64,000 bases of DNA from Tissierellia bacterium (GTDB lineage Bacteria; Bacillota; Clostridia; Tissierellales; Peptoniphilaceae), in NCBI GenBank assembly GCA_030535395.1, contig JAUNLK010000008.1, positions 1-64,000 of the forward strand, given 5' to 3'. Made by a program: the position numbers and the translations under genes. Below the pieces are notes generated by a model. The model was given only the letters and a program-made list of their open reading frames with translations. It searched no databases and was not told the origin of the DNA. Below, in pieces: positions 43,111-52,928 of the stretch (its first letter is position 1; each line of letters opens with the position of its first letter).

Positions 43111-45544
43111 CTTGGGTTTCCTTCATGGTAAAGACGGCCCGATCTCCGTCCATGGTCACCTCAATGGGCCGCTCCTTCTCCACTTCTCCCAGGAGGAGGG
43201 CATCGGCCAGGGGATCCTCGATGTTCTTTCGGATGCTCCGAATGAGGGGGCGGGCCCCGTAGTTTTCATCGAAGCCCACCTTGGAGACATAGTTCACCAC
43301 CTCATCGGTGAAGTCCACCAGGATGTCATTGTCCTCCAGGCGCTCCTTGAGCTGCTGGAGCATACTCCGGACGATGACGCCCACTTCCCCCTCCTCCAGG
43401 CGGCGGAAGACGATGATCTCGTCGATGCGGTTGAGAAATTCCGGGCGGAAGGTGCGCTTCAGCTCCTCTTGAATGGTCTCCACCATCTTGTCGTATTCGT
43501 TTTTCCCGTCGTCCTCCCCAGAGGAGAAGCCCAGGGTGTTTTGCTTCTTGAGGAGGGTGGCCCCCACATTGGAAGTGAGGATGATGACGGTGTTTTTGAA
43601 GTCCACCGTGCGGCCCTGACCGTCGGTGAGGCGCCCGTCGTCTAAAATTTGCAGGAGCATATTGAAGACATCGGGGTGGGCCTTTTCAATCTCGTCGAAG
43701 AGGACCACGCTGTAGGGCTTTCTCCGGACGGCCTCGGTGAGTTGGCCCCCCTCGTCATAGCCCACATATCCCGGAGGGGAACCCACCAGGCGGGAGACGG
43801 TGTGCTTTTCCATGTACTCACTCATGTCGATGCGAATCATGGCATCCTCGTCCCCAAAGAGGCTCTCGGCCAGGGACTTGGCCAGGAAAGTTTTCCCCAC
43901 CCCGGTGGGCCCCACGAAGATGAAGCTGCCAATGGGGCTGTCGGGATTTTTCAGCCCCACTCGGGCCCGCTTAATGGCCTTGGAAACTGCCTCCACGGCC
44001 TTCTCCTGACCCAGGACCTTGTCGTTGAGCTCCTGCTCCAAGTGGAGGAGCTTTTCATTCTCCTCGGCATTCATGGTGGTGACGGGAACCCCGCTCCAGT
44101 CGCTGACAATCTCGGCGATTTGCTCGGAGCCCACCACCATTTTCTTCTCGGTCTTCTCCCGGTCCCACTGGCTGCGCATGGTCTTCAGGGACTCCTGGAG
44201 CTTCTTCTCCTCGTCCCGGAGATGGGCGGCCTCCTCGAAGTTTTGATTGTTGACGGCCTGCTCCTTCTCGTGGGAGAGTTTCTTGAGTTTTTCCTCGGTC
44301 TCCTTAATGGTGTCGGGACTCTTGAAGGAGTGAACCCGGAGCTTACTGGCCGCCTCGTCAATGAGGTCGATGGCCTTGTCCGGGAGGAAGCGGTCGTGGA
44401 TGTAGCGGTGGGAGAGTTCCACGGCGGCCTCAATAGCCTCGTCGGTGATTTTCACATTGTGATGGGCCTCGTACTTGTCCCTCAGGCCGTCCAAGATTTG
44501 AATGGAGTCTTCCACTGTGGGCTCGTCCACCAGTATGGGCATGAGGCGGCGCTCAAAGGCGGGGTCCTTTTCAATGTGCTTGCGGTACTCGTCGATGGTG
44601 GTGGCCCCAATGATCTGCATGTCCCCCTTGGTGAGGGTGGGCTTGAGGATATTGGAGGCATCCATGGCCCCCTCGGCCCCGCCGGCCCCGATGATCACGT
44701 GGATCTCGTCAATGAAGAGAATCACATCGTCCCTACTGGAGACCTCCTCAATGACGGACTTCAGCCGCTCTTCAAAGTCCCCCCGGTACTTGGCCCCTGC
44801 AATGAGGCCGGAGACATCCAGGGTGTAGATGAGCTTGTCCTTGATGATGTCGGGGACTTTCCCCTCCACAATCCGCTGGGCCAGGCCCTCGGCGATGGCG
44901 GTCTTCCCCACTCCGGGCTCCCCAATGAGGACGGGATTGTTCTTGGTGCGGCGGCTGAGAACTTGGATGATGCGGTCGATCTCATCCCCCCTGCCAATGA
45001 CAGGGTCCACCTTGCCGTCACTGGCCCGGAGATTGAGATTGTAGCCAAATTCCTCCAGGGGGCTATTTTCCTTGCCCTTGCCCTTGCCGCTGTGGGGCTG
45101 CTGCTTCTCGGCCCGGTGCATGGCCTCGAGAATACTCTGCTCCAGGCCCTTGATGTCGATGCCCATATTTTTCAGCACCAGCACCGCCACCCCTTGGCCC
45201 TCCCGGAGGATCCCCAGGAGGAGGTGCTCGGTGCCAATGTAATTGTGGCCCAGCTCATTGGCCGCCTCCAAAGACAGCTCAAAGATCCGCTTGGTCCTGG
45301 GAGTGTAAGTGAGGCTCTTCACCGGCCCCGGCTCTGAGGCGATGATCTCTAAAATGGCGGCCTTGGCCTTGTCGTAGGAGACCCCCACTTGCTGGAGAAT
45401 GGACTGGGCCACGTCCCCATCCTTCAACAGACCCAGGAGAATGTGCTCGGAGCCTATATAGGAGTGGCCCTGCTCCCTCGCTTCTCCCTGAGCCATGACC
45501 ATGGCTCGATGACTTTTATCTGTAAATTTGCCGAATAGTGGCAT
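43088..45544 (-). CDS. clpC: ATP-dependent chaperone ClpC
   Basis: An 818-residue class I Clp ATPase. The N-terminal double Clp-N domain ([20 protein letters not shown]) is followed by AAA1 with [13 protein letters not shown], a middle domain with a UVR-like segment ([19 protein letters not shown]) and AAA2 with [12 protein letters not shown]. It unfolds substrates for ClpP, including proteins arginine-phosphorylated by McsB. The ATG at 45544 follows AAGGAGG and shares its A with the mcsB TGA. The gene for the protease subunit ClpP is not in the window. Confidence 0.96.
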   Translation of the reverse strand: MPLFGKFTDKSHRAMVMAQGEAREQGHSYIGSEHILLGLLKDGDVAQSILQQVGVSYDKAKAAILEIIASEPGPVKSLTYTPRTKRIFELSLEAANELGHNYIGTEHLLLGILREGQGVAVLVLKNMGIDIKGLEQSILEAMHRAEKQQPHSGKGKGKENSPLEEFGYNLNLRASDGKVDPVIGRGDEIDRIIQVLSRRTKNNPVLIGEPGVGKTAIAEGLAQRIVEGKVPDIIKDKLIYTLDVSGLIAGAKYRGDFEERLKSVIEEVSSRDDVILFIDEIHVIIGAGGAEGAMDASNILKPTLTKGDMQIIGATTIDEYRKHIEKDPAFERRLMPILVDEPTVEDSIQILDGLRDKYEAHHNVKITDEAIEAAVELSHRYIHDRFLPDKAIDLIDEAASKLRVHSFKSPDTIKETEEKLKKLSHEKEQAVNNQNFEEAAHLRDEEKKLQESLKTMRSQWDREKTEKKMVVGSEQIAEIVSDWSGVPVTTMNAEENEKLLHLEQELNDKVLGQEKAVEAVSKAIKRARVGLKNPDSPIGSFIFVGPTGVGKTFLAKSLAESLFGDEDAMIRIDMSEYMEKHTVSRLVGSPPGYVGYDEGGQLTEAVRRKPYSVVLFDEIEKAHPDVFNMLLQILDDGRLTDGQGRTVDFKNTVIILTSNVGATLLKKQNTLGFSSGEDDGKNEYDKMVETIQEELKRTFRPEFLNRIDEIIVFRRLEEGEVGVIVRSMLQQLKERLEDNDILVDFTDEVVNYVSKVGFDENYGARPLIRSIRKNIEDPLADALLLGEVEKERPIEVTMDGDRAVFTMKETQDEDKVQV

Positions 45545-46533
45545 CACAAAACCTCCTTCATCAGGGCCCGGGCCTTGTTGGCACGGTAGATCATGGTGCT
45601 CTTTTCGTCCAGGATCGAACCCCATTCTTGTTGTAAATGTGCCTTGGCCAGGGCCAAGACGGTATCGTAAAAATCAAAGGATTTTTTAGGTTTTAAAAGG
45701 GAGAGCTCCACCCCCAAGAGGACATAGCTCAAGTGGTCCAGGGCCTCCCTGTAGTCCAGCATGCGGGCATTGCGCAAAATGCCGTAGCTCCGGTGGACCA
45801 TGTCCTCCAGTTCTATGAGGTGGTCCAAATAGAGCTCCTTCCGCTTTCTCAGCTCCAGCTCCATGAGCTCCTGGGAGAGGCTGTCGGCCCGCTGGATGAA
45901 TTCCTCCTCGGTGAGGCCCAGGGTTCGCTCATTGGAGATCTGATAGAGGTGGCCCATGGCCTCACTCCCCTCCCCCTTCATTCCCCGGAGGACAAAGCCC
46001 ATGCGGGTGGCGGATTTGTGAATGGGACCCATGCCACTGCGGGCAAGGGCCGGGAGGTGGAGCATGCTGGAGGCCCTCAGCCCCGTCCCCACATTGGTGG
46101 GGGAGGTGGTGAGATAGCCCATTTTTTTGTGAAAGCTAAAGGGGATGGCCTCCTCAATGAGGGAGAGGATCCCCTTTAAGTGGCGATACTCCTCCTTGAG
46201 ATGGCTCCCCTTTCGAAGACAGGAGGCCCTCAGGTGGTCCTCCTCCATAAATTGAATCACTTCCCCCTCTTGGGAAGTGTAGTAACTGCTGATCTCCCGG
46301 TTTTTCATGAGCTGGGGACTGATGAGATTTTCCTCCATGGCATAGAGGATCTCCTGCTTGGAGAGATACTTCAGCTCGTGATAGTACCAGGGGCGCTGGT
46401 CCCCGTCCAGGCTGTGGTAGAGGAGACTTTTGGCCTCCTCCACCTCCTCCCTGCCAATGGTGGGGACAAAGGGAAAGCCCTTAAAATTCCGGGCCAGGCG
46501 AATTCGAGTGGTGAGTAGAATCTGATTATCCAT
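45544..46533 (-). CDS. mcsB: Protein-arginine kinase McsB
   Basis: A 329-residue phosphagen-kinase-like enzyme that phosphorylates arginines on damaged proteins and on CtsR, marking them for ClpCP. Conserved blocks are TTRIRLARNFKGFPF, FMEEDHLRAS, SPTNVGTGLRASSMLHLPAL and RGMKGEGSEAMGHLYQISN. The ATG at 46533 lies inside the mcsA end and follows GGAGGGGG. It is slightly shorter than the Bacillus enzyme. Confidence 0.95.
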   Translation of the reverse strand: MDNQILLTTRIRLARNFKGFPFVPTIGREEVEEAKSLLYHSLDGDQRPWYYHELKYLSKQEILYAMEENLISPQLMKNREISSYYTSQEGEVIQFMEEDHLRASCLRKGSHLKEEYRHLKGILSLIEEAIPFSFHKKMGYLTTSPTNVGTGLRASSMLHLPALARSGMGPIHKSATRMGFVLRGMKGEGSEAMGHLYQISNERTLGLTEEEFIQRADSLSQELMELELRKRKELYLDHLIELEDMVHRSYGILRNARMLDYREALDHLSYVLLGVELSLLKPKKSFDFYDTVLALAKAHLQQEWGSILDEKSTMIYRANKARALMKEVL

Positions 46534-47092
46534 TGTCCCCCTCCAGTTCTCGGATCTTGTCCCGGTAAATGGCCGCATCCTCGTAGCGCTCCTCTGCAAT
46601 GGCCTCCTTTAAAAGGCTCCGGTAGGCTTCCAGGCCCTCCTCTGGGGCCTCTTCGGGAGTCTCCTCCTTGAGCTCCGGTTCTGGAAGAAGGATCTGCTCC
46701 TCCAACTCCAACTCCGGCTCCTGGCGGGCGGGGCGCACCCCCACGTGCTCCGAGGCATTTTGCACCCGCTCTATGAGGCCCGAGAGTTCCCCCTCAAAGG
46801 ACTCATAGCAGTGGGGGCAGCCCAGCATGAAACTCTCCTGAAACTCTTTAAAGCTCCTGCCGCAGTGGTGGCAGATCTTGGTGACAGGCTCCACCTCCTT
46901 GGGGAGGAGGGAGAGAAATTGAGCCAACAGCTCGTTGAGCTCACCGGGCCCGGGGAGGGGAAAGGAGAAATCCTGACCCCAGAGGGCGGTGAAGCAGCCC
47001 TCACACAGGTGCATCTTCTTCAGCTGACCATTTTCGATCATGGTGTAGGTAATATGAGCGTTGTTTTCATGGCAATGTTCACAAAGCATCAT
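46526..47092 (-). CDS. mcsA: McsA, activator of the McsB arginine kinase
   Basis: A 188-residue protein with an N-terminal zinc-binding part formed by four CxxC motifs (CEHC, CEGC, CHHC, CPHC), an acidic Glu/Pro-rich linker (about 120-150), and a C-terminal UVR motif (LKEAIAEERYEDAAIYRDKI). It activates McsB and modulates CtsR. It overlaps ctsR by four bases. Confidence 0.93.
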   Translation of the reverse strand: MMLCEHCHENNAHITYTMIENGQLKKMHLCEGCFTALWGQDFSFPLPGPGELNELLAQFLSLLPKEVEPVTKICHHCGRSFKEFQESFMLGCPHCYESFEGELSGLIERVQNASEHVGVRPARQEPELELEEQILLPEPELKEETPEEAPEEGLEAYRSLLKEAIAEERYEDAAIYRDKIRELEGDNG

Positions 47093-47556
47093 GCACCTCC
47101 TCGAGATAAGATACCCAATAACAGATTTTGTAAAATCTCGGCCCGGAGTTGGTTCCGCTCCTCAATGACCAGGGACAGCGCCCGGTCGGAGAGGGCCACG
47201 GACAAGAGCTCCCGCTCCCGCTCGGTGATGACCTGCTGCTCCATGAGGGCCTTGAGAATGCCGTCGGCCCCATTTTTGGTAATGGAGCTGCCCACCTCCT
47301 CCTGGAAGAGGCTCAGGGGATCGCCCATTTCCTCAATGGAGACCCTCACAATGCGGATGTATCCCCCGCCCCCCCGGCGGCTCTCCACATAGTAGCCCCG
47401 ATAGGGGGTGAAGCGAGTGCTGAGTACATAGTTGATCTGACTCGGGGCACAGCCGAAATAATCCGCCAGTACATTGCGCTGAATATCTATTGACCCATTG
47501 GCCTCCTCCAAAAGGCCAATGATGTATTCCTCTATATGATTGCTTAACCGAGCCAT
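47089..47556 (-). CDS. ctsR: Transcriptional repressor CtsR
   Basis: A 155-residue repressor of class III heat-shock genes. The N-terminal winged helix contains ANGSIDIQRNVLADYFGCAP and the glycine-rich wing YYVESRRGGGGYIRIVR. The C-terminal dimerisation helices follow. It is the first gene of ctsR-mcsA-mcsB-clpC-radA and has a matching operator in its own promoter. Confidence 0.96.
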   Translation of the reverse strand: MARLSNHIEEYIIGLLEEANGSIDIQRNVLADYFGCAPSQINYVLSTRFTPYRGYYVESRRGGGGYIRIVRVSIEEMGDPLSLFQEEVGSSITKNGADGILKALMEQQVITERERELLSVALSDRALSLVIEERNQLRAEILQNLLLGILSRGGA

Positions 47557-47578
47557 CTGACACTTCCTTTCAGAATAC

Positions 47579-47608
47579 AGTATATATTAAAGGTCAAAGA
47601 ATGTCAAT
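47579..47608 (-). promoter_or_regulatory. ctsR operon promoter overlapped by a CtsR operator
   Basis: Minus-strand TTGACA (47602-47607), 17 bases, TATACT (47579-47584). On the plus strand AGGTCAAAGAATGTCAAT (47591-47608) matches the CtsR heptad direct repeat (GGTCAAA-N3-GGTCAAA type) with small deviations in the second half. It covers the -35 and part of the spacer, so autorepression is expected. Confidence 0.88.
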
Positions 47609-47697
47609 GTTTCTTTCCTCCCCTTCATGTTACAATGGGAGTAAGCTTTGCGTTCCTATAAGTACATATTTTTATCCCAAAATAGAGAGGAGTGCTT

Positions 47698-48588
47698 ATG
47701 ACCAGCAAGCGTGCGGATTTATACTTATTTCTCATCACTTTGGCCTGGGGCGTCAGTTGGATCCTCATGGATGTCCTCCTCCGGGAGATGCCTCCCTTCG
47801 CCCTCAACAGCACCCGCTTCATCGCTTCCTTCCTGCTGATCTTTGCCTTCCAGCGGGGGAAGCTGCTGGGGGTCAATGGCGCCACTTTAAAGGCCTCCCT
47901 CCTCATTGGGGTGATCCTCTTTGTGGTCTATGTGGGGGCCACCCTGGGGGTGAAGTACACCACCCTCACCAATGCGGCCTTCCTCTCCTGTCTTCAGGTG
48001 ATCCTGGTGCCGGTATTTGGCCTCCTCCTCTTTGGCAATCGGGTGCGGCCCTACACTTGGTTCTTTGTGGCCGTGGCCCTGGTGGGCATTGGCCTGATGA
48101 CCCTCACCTCCGGCTTCACCATTGGCGGGGAGACGGTGAAGGGGGACCTCTTGAGTCTCCTCTGCTCCGCGGGCTATGCCCTCCACCTCCTCATCACCGA
48201 GCGGGTGGTGAGAAATGACGAGGTGGACCCCGGCCAGCTGGGGGCCTATCAGATGTTGGTGGCGGGCCTCATTCACCTGATGGTCTCCCTGGCCTTTGAA
48301 GATTTCACTCTGCCCGCCTCTCCCGGAGGCTGGGGGGCCTGGGCCTTCCTCACCGTCTTCTGCACGGCCCTGTCCTTTATGCTCCAGCCCTTTGCCCAGA
48401 AGTACACCTCCGCCACCCACGTGGGGGTCATCTACTCCATGGAGCCCCTCATTGCAGGGATCACCGCCTGGCTCTTTTTGGGGGAGATTATGTCTGGCCA
48501 GAAGATCCTGGGGGCCTTTCTCATTGTCTCTTCCGTCATCATTATGGAAGTTGGGCCGCCAAAGTGGCTCTCCAAAAAATTCAGCTGA
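47698..48588 (+). CDS. EamA-family (drug/metabolite) exporter
   Basis: A 296-residue transporter with ten hydrophobic segments. The first repeat starts LITLAWGVSWILMDVLLRE with LNSTRFIASFLL, and the second repeat ends with HVGVIYSMEPLIAGITAWLF and GAFLIVSSVIIME. The substrate is unknown. The ATG at 47698 follows GAGAGGAG. It diverges from ctsR with about 140 bases between; a plus-strand promoter was not clear. It differs in sequence from the EamA protein at 34571-35458, so this is not a recent duplication. Confidence 0.92.
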   Translation: MTSKRADLYLFLITLAWGVSWILMDVLLREMPPFALNSTRFIASFLLIFAFQRGKLLGVNGATLKASLLIGVILFVVYVGATLGVKYTTLTNAAFLSCLQVILVPVFGLLLFGNRVRPYTWFFVAVALVGIGLMTLTSGFTIGGETVKGDLLSLLCSAGYALHLLITERVVRNDEVDPGQLGAYQMLVAGLIHLMVSLAFEDFTLPASPGGWGAWAFLTVFCTALSFMLQPFAQKYTSATHVGVIYSMEPLIAGITAWLFLGEIMSGQKILGAFLIVSSVIIMEVGPPKWLSKKFS

Positions 48589-48600
48589 CCTCCAAGTACA

Positions 48601-48645
48601 GGAAGACCCCCGGTGCCAGTGGCACCGGGGGTCTTCCCCTTTTAT
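48601..48645 (+). terminator. Terminator of the EamA exporter gene
   Basis: A very stable 17-base stem starting GGAAGACCCCCGGTGCC, loop AGT, then the exact complement, followed by CCTTTT on the plus strand. Confidence 0.85.
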
Positions 48646-48651
48646 GGAAAC

Positions 48652-48674
48652 AAAAAAGAGCACCCAGGGCGCTC
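48652..48674 (-). terminator. secG terminator
   Basis: Minus-strand GAGCGCCC-T-GGGTGCTC followed by six T residues, 13 bases beyond the secG stop codon. Confidence 0.8.
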
Positions 48675-48687
48675 TCAAAGTGTCGAT

Positions 48688-48921
48688 TTATTGCACGGCG
48701 GCCAGAGCAATGGCAGCTACGAAGAAAACCACAGCGGTCATTGTGGTCACTCGCTTCAACTGCTCCTTGCGGCTGGTGCCTCGATTTTGGCCCCAGCTGT
48801 CCGATGGGGAGGAACCGTCCAGGGATCCAAGACCTGCCTGCTCACCCTCCTGGAGTACCACGGATACGATCATTACAACACTTGCCAAGGCTACGAGTAC
48901 ACTAATTGCGGTTGTCATCAT
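48688..48921 (-). CDS. secG: Protein translocase subunit SecG
   Basis: A 77-residue SecG with two membrane helices (ISVLVALASVVMIVSVVLQ and VTTMTAVVFFVAAIALAAV) joined by a Gly/Ser-rich loop with EGEQAGLGSLDGSS. It stimulates SecYEG-mediated translocation. GGGAGGTG precedes the ATG. It is monocistronic here; the rnr and smpB genes that often follow are absent. Confidence 0.93.
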   Translation of the reverse strand: MMTTAISVLVALASVVMIVSVVLQEGEQAGLGSLDGSSPSDSWGQNRGTSRKEQLKRVTTMTAVVFFVAAIALAAVQ

Positions 48922-48969
48922 TCACCTCCCCTTTCTCCCATGGGATTGACGTTAGAATACAATAGTGAC

Positions 48970-48998
48970 AGTGTACCATAGAGGAGTCTTCCTATCAA
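48970..48998 (-). promoter_or_regulatory. secG promoter
   Basis: Minus-strand TTGATA (48993-48998), 17 bases, TACACT (48970-48975), about 50 bases before the ATG. Confidence 0.75.
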
Positions 48999-49035
48999 GA
49001 ATTTCCCATTATAAAATTGTAAGTGGCCGGGAAGA

Positions 49036-49065
49036 TGGAAAAATGGGGCCCAACTTGCCTATAAT
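49036..49065 (+). promoter_or_regulatory. Possible promoter of the gamma-glutamyltransferase-like gene
   Basis: TATAAT at 49060-49065 with a weak TGGAAA -35 at 49036-49041 (18-base spacer). The gap 48999-49148 otherwise holds no gene. Confidence 0.45.
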
Positions 49066-49148
49066 GGAATGGAAAGCAAGTTCCCGCCCCTGGCTGGGAC
49101 CCCTGGCCCCTCGGCCCCAATTTTGAGCTCTGACTCCCTGGAGGACCT

Positions 49149-50741
49149 ATGGATATGAAGCATTTACTTGAATACCCCTTCCCCTCTCAGCGGACTGCCC
49201 TCTGCGGAAAGCAGATGGCGGCCGCCAGTACCCCTTCCGTTGCCAAGGCGGGGATCACCGTTTTGGATGCCGGGGGCAATGCCGTGGATGCCGCCGTGGC
49301 CATGGCCGCTGCCGCCACGGTGGTGGAACCCACCTCCAATGGCCTGGGGAGCGATCTCTTTGCCATTGTGGCCAAGGACGAAAAGCTGTGGGGCCTCAAT
49401 GCCAGTGGCAAGAGCCCCCGCTCCATGAGCATTGAGGCCCTGAAAGAGAGGGGCTGGGATGAGCTCCCCCACCAGGGGGTGGCTCCGGTGACCACCCCCG
49501 GGGCCGTCTCCGGCTGGATGGCCCTCACGGAAAAATTGGGGCGGCGGACTCTGGCGGAGAACCTCGCCCCGGCCATCGCCCTTGCCCGGGAGGGCTTCCA
49601 CCTCTCCCCCACCGTGGCCCGGCTCTGGGAAAAGGCCCACGAGTCCTTCCTCCCCTTTAAAGGCGAGGAGGCCTTTCAGGGCCTCTTCCAGACCTTCTTC
49701 CCCAGGGGGGTGCCCCGGGCCGGGGAGCTGGTGGCGCTGCCGGAGATGGCCCGCAGCCTGGAGCTCATTGCCGCATCCAATGGGCAGAGCTTCTATCAGG
49801 GGGAACTGGCCGGTGAGATCCACCGCTTTATGGAGGCCCACGGGGGCTTTCTCTCCCTGGAGGATTTAAGGGACCACAGCCCCCTCTGGGTGGAGCCCCT
49901 GTCGGTAAACTACCGGGGCGTCACCGTCCACGAACTCCCCCCCAATGGCCACGGCATCAGCGTCCTGGAGGCCCTGCGCATCCTGGAGGACGGCCAGTAT
50001 GAATTTGGCACTGCGGACACCCTCCACCGGCAAATCGAGGCCATCAAAATGGCCATGACCGATGCCGCGGCCCATGTCACCGATCCCGATTTTATGAAAG
50101 TGGACCCCCACAAGCTCCTCTCCGATGCCTTCATAGAAAAGCGGAGGAAGGGGCTGTCCATGACCGCCGCCCAGGTGGAGCCCGTGGCCGTGACCCCCTC
50201 CACCGTCTATCTCACCGCCGCCGACAGAGACGGCATGATGGTGAGCCTCATTCAGTCCAATTACGAGGGCTTTGGCTCGGGAATCGTCGTTCCCGAGACG
50301 GGAATCAGCCTCAACAATCGCCTGGCCAATTTTGCCACCGAGGAGGGCCATGTCAATGGCCTTGCCGGGGGCAAGCGGCCCTATCACACCATCATCCCCG
50401 GGATGCTCACCAGGGAGGGGACTGCCCTGGGCTCCTTCGGGGTCATGGGGGGCTTTATGCAGCCCCAGGGCCACCTCCAGGTCCTCATGAATCTCCTGGA
50501 CTTTGGCATGAATCCCCAGGCCGCCCTGGACGCCCCCCGCTTTATGTGGACGGGGAAAAATGCCGTGGATGTGGAGGACTTTGCCCCGGAAGTTTTGGCG
50601 GAGCTCTCCCGCCGGGGCCACCAGCTCCGCCGCCCCGAGGACTTCCTGGACATGGGCCGGGGGCAGATCATTTTAAAACTCCCCCTGGGAGGGTATCAGG
50701 GAGGTACCGAACCCCGCACCGATGGCACCATATACATTTGA
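49149..50741 (+). CDS. Gamma-glutamyltransferase-family protein, cytosolic YwrD-like
   Basis: A 530-residue Ntn-hydrolase of the gamma-glutamyltranspeptidase family. N-terminal markers are ASTPSVAKAGITVLDAGGNA and AVAMAAAATVVEPTSNGLGS. The probable autocatalytic cleavage and nucleophile Thr is T352 in PSTVYLTAADRDG, and the pocket motif is SNYEGFGSG. There is no signal peptide, unlike periplasmic or secreted GGT, so it resembles the intracellular YwrD type. Acylase-like specificity is possible. CTGGAGG precedes the ATG. The MBL gene follows after 12 bases. Confidence 0.88.
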   Translation: MDMKHLLEYPFPSQRTALCGKQMAAASTPSVAKAGITVLDAGGNAVDAAVAMAAAATVVEPTSNGLGSDLFAIVAKDEKLWGLNASGKSPRSMSIEALKERGWDELPHQGVAPVTTPGAVSGWMALTEKLGRRTLAENLAPAIALAREGFHLSPTVARLWEKAHESFLPFKGEEAFQGLFQTFFPRGVPRAGELVALPEMARSLELIAASNGQSFYQGELAGEIHRFMEAHGGFLSLEDLRDHSPLWVEPLSVNYRGVTVHELPPNGHGISVLEALRILEDGQYEFGTADTLHRQIEAIKMAMTDAAAHVTDPDFMKVDPHKLLSDAFIEKRRKGLSMTAAQVEPVAVTPSTVYLTAADRDGMMVSLIQSNYEGFGSGIVVPETGISLNNRLANFATEEGHVNGLAGGKRPYHTIIPGMLTREGTALGSFGVMGGFMQPQGHLQVLMNLLDFGMNPQAALDAPRFMWTGKNAVDVEDFAPEVLAELSRRGHQLRRPEDFLDMGRGQIILKLPLGGYQGGTEPRTDGTIYI

Positions 50742-50753
50742 TGGGAGGACTCT

Positions 50754-51377
50754 ATGAAAATCACGGTAAACACCCACAGCAGCATTCGCATTGAGTGGAA
50801 GGAGCGCATCCTCTATGTGGACCCCTACGAGATCCCAGAGGAAGTCCACGATGGCCATGTGATTCTCATCACCCACAGCCACTACGACCACTACTCCCCG
50901 GAGGACATTGAAAAAGTGCAGACGGACGAGAGCATCTTCGTCCTCCCCAGCTCCATGGAGGGGGAGGCGGAGGAGCTAAAGGGCCGGAAGATCATCCACC
51001 TCTCCCCCAATGAGGAGGCGGAACTCTTGGGCTTTTCCGTGGAGGCCGTGGCCGCCTACAATCTCCCCCCCAAGGAGTTTCACCCCAAAGAGGCCCAGTG
51101 GGTGGGCTACATCCTCAATTTGGGAGGAGAGCGGGTGTACATCACCGGGGACACCGACGACAATGAGGATGTGAGGAGGGTCAACGCCGACACCGTCCTC
51201 CTCCCCATTGGGGGCACCTACACCACCGACCCGGGGGAGGCCGCCGCCCTCATCAATCACCTGAAGCCCAGGAGGGTGATCCCCACCCACTACGGCAATA
51301 TTGTGGGGGAAAAGGGAGACGGCGAGGTCTTTAAAAAATTGGTGGACCCCTCCATAGAAGTGGAATTTGCCCTCTAA
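50754..51377 (+). CDS. MBL-fold metal-dependent hydrolase (UlaG-like)
   Basis: A 207-residue metallo-beta-lactamase-fold protein with HSHYDHYS (residues 41-48), TGDTDDNEDV and PTHYGNIVG as metal ligands. The sequence resembles the small UlaG/L-ascorbate-6-phosphate-lactonase-like hydrolases. The substrate is unknown. It is probably co-transcribed with the upstream gene; GGGAGG lies in the 12-base gap. Confidence 0.88.
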   Translation: MKITVNTHSSIRIEWKERILYVDPYEIPEEVHDGHVILITHSHYDHYSPEDIEKVQTDESIFVLPSSMEGEAEELKGRKIIHLSPNEEAELLGFSVEAVAAYNLPPKEFHPKEAQWVGYILNLGGERVYITGDTDDNEDVRRVNADTVLLPIGGTYTTDPGEAAALINHLKPRRVIPTHYGNIVGEKGDGEVFKKLVDPSIEVEFAL

Positions 51378-51400
51378 AGGGGAGGATTTGCCCATGAAAA

Positions 51401-51434
51401 AGTCCCGAGGATTGCTCTCCTCGGGACTATTTTT
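51401..51434. terminator. Bidirectional terminator between MBL and unknown gene
   Basis: Stem AGTCCCGAGGA-TTGCTC-TCCTCGGGACT with A-run on the left and T7 on the right. It serves the convergent genes ending at 51377 and 51427. Confidence 0.9.
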
Positions 51435-52083
51435 TTGCCTCGCCACTGCCCTCTCGAATCCTCCGCCAGATCCCTCCCAGGCGCTGAAACTGCGCCCTGC
51501 TCTCGTGCCAGGCGGGATTGTAGCGAAAGCTTTGAAAGAGGGGACGGCTCCCCAAAAGCTCCGCCGCCCAGCGCTCCAGGGCGAAGTCCCGGTGCCTCCA
51601 GCGGTAGTTGCGCTTCCCCTCCCCCTGATTTTCCGGCAGGAGGAGGTCCAGGGGGTCCAGGACTTTTCGCCCCCTGGCCTCCGCCATATGCTGAAAGTCC
51701 TCCCTGCGGTAGCTGTAGGCGGGGAGAGCCAGGAGGAGATCCCCCGAGCTCCGGTCCATATACTCCTCCATGAGGAGGAGGACATAGTCCCGCTGAAAGA
51801 GGCCGTCGTCCACGGTCCGGGCCAAGAGCTCCTGCTCGTCCCCCCATAGCTCGAAATTGCCGGAGGCCGCCAGGGAGCGAGCCGCCTCTAAAAAATCGCT
51901 CTCGGGACTCTCATCCAAGAGGAGGCTCTCCTCCGCCCCCAGGGCCGAGAGCTGCGCTCTTCCCTCGGCTTTAGTGGCCTCGGGGGCGTAGAGGACGGTG
52001 GTGTCCACCAAAGGGCAGCGCTCAATGAGGGCCCCATAGGGATAAAAGCCTGCGTAGTCCCGCAAGTGGATTCCTAAATGCAT
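51427..52083 (-). CDS. Conserved-looking protein of unknown function
   Basis: A 218-residue soluble protein that I do not recognise. Its N-terminus (MHLGIHLRDYAGFYPYGALI) and central acidic helices (ESDFLEAARSLAAS, DEQELLARTVDDGLFQRDYV) are followed by an Arg/Trp-rich part (KRNYRWRHRDFALERW, IWRRIREGSG). It overlaps the start-side partner ispE by ten bases at the ispE stop, so it is probably translated with ispE. No signal peptide or membrane segment is seen. Confidence 0.65.
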   Translation of the reverse strand: MHLGIHLRDYAGFYPYGALIERCPLVDTTVLYAPEATKAEGRAQLSALGAEESLLLDESPESDFLEAARSLAASGNFELWGDEQELLARTVDDGLFQRDYVLLLMEEYMDRSSGDLLLALPAYSYRREDFQHMAEARGRKVLDPLDLLLPENQGEGKRNYRWRHRDFALERWAAELLGSRPLFQSFRYNPAWHESRAQFQRLGGIWRRIREGSGEAKK

Positions 52084-52922
52084 CCCCTTCCTCCTCCCGT
52101 GGTTCTGATCACTGTGGGGTATTTGTCCCTGAGCTTTTCATAGGCCCGGTCCCGCTCCAGGGGGGTGGAAAAAATCCCGTAGACGGTGGGGCCGGAGCCG
52201 GTCATCTGAGCGAAGGCCGCCCCCTCCCGGTAGAGGGCCTCCTCCATCTCCCTCACCTGGGGGTGGGCCCTTTTGATGTAGGTGGCAAGGTCATTGACCA
52301 CCACCTCCCCCAGGGCCCCGTAGTCCCTCGCCAAGAGGAGCTGGTGGGCCCGGAGGGGGTCGTAGTGTCCCTCTGCCCGCTCCCAGTGGCGGTAGGCCTC
52401 GGGGGTGGAGATGCCAAAGCCGGGATTGATGAGGATCAGCGGCACCGGGGCCACCTCCTTCAGGGGCTCAAGCTCATCCCCAATGCCCCGGCCCAGCACC
52501 GGGGCAAAATTCCCCCCCTGTAAAAAAGTCATATAGGCGAAGTCCGCCCCCAGGGGCCGGGCAATCTCCTCCAGGGGGAGGGGAGGCTCCAGTTGAAAGA
52601 GCTCCACCAGGGCCCAGAGGAGGGCCGCCCCATCGGCGGTGCCTCCGGCGAGACCCGCCGCCAGGGGAATCCCCTTTTTCAGGGAGACCGACACCTCAAA
52701 GTCCCGGCCCAGGACCCCCTCCAGCGCCCCCTTGGCCCTGCTCATGAGGTCCTCCCTGCCAAAGGGAGGCGCCCAAAGGCCCCCCCTCTCCAGCACCAGC
52801 TCATCGTGGAGCTCAATGGGGAGAAAGAGGGTCTCCAAGCTGTGATAGCTGTCGGCTCTTTTGCCGGTGATTCTCAGGCCAATATTTATTTTTCCGTATG
52901 CGCTTCGCTCAATGGTATTCAT
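52074..52922 (-). CDS. ispE: 4-diphosphocytidyl-2-C-methyl-D-erythritol kinase
   Basis: A 282-residue GHMP kinase of the MEP isoprenoid pathway. Markers are the N-terminal AYGKINIGLRITGKRADSYH, the ATP-loop PLAAGLAGGTADGAALL and the C-terminal QMTGSGPTVYGIF. The ATG at 52922 gives the canonical start. No proper ribosome binding site lies upstream. Instead a good promoter ends only six bases before the ATG, so the mRNA may be leaderless. Confidence 0.93.
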   Translation of the reverse strand: MNTIERSAYGKINIGLRITGKRADSYHSLETLFLPIELHDELVLERGGLWAPPFGREDLMSRAKGALEGVLGRDFEVSVSLKKGIPLAAGLAGGTADGAALLWALVELFQLEPPLPLEEIARPLGADFAYMTFLQGGNFAPVLGRGIGDELEPLKEVAPVPLILINPGFGISTPEAYRHWERAEGHYDPLRAHQLLLARDYGALGEVVVNDLATYIKRAHPQVREMEEALYREGAAFAQMTGSGPTVYGIFSTPLERDRAYEKLRDKYPTVIRTTGGGRGCI

Positions 52923-52928
52923 GGAAAC

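Noticed and set aside
43649..45337. A 562-codon plus-strand open frame opposite clpC
   Set aside because: Antisense to clpC, with compositional bias only and no motif.
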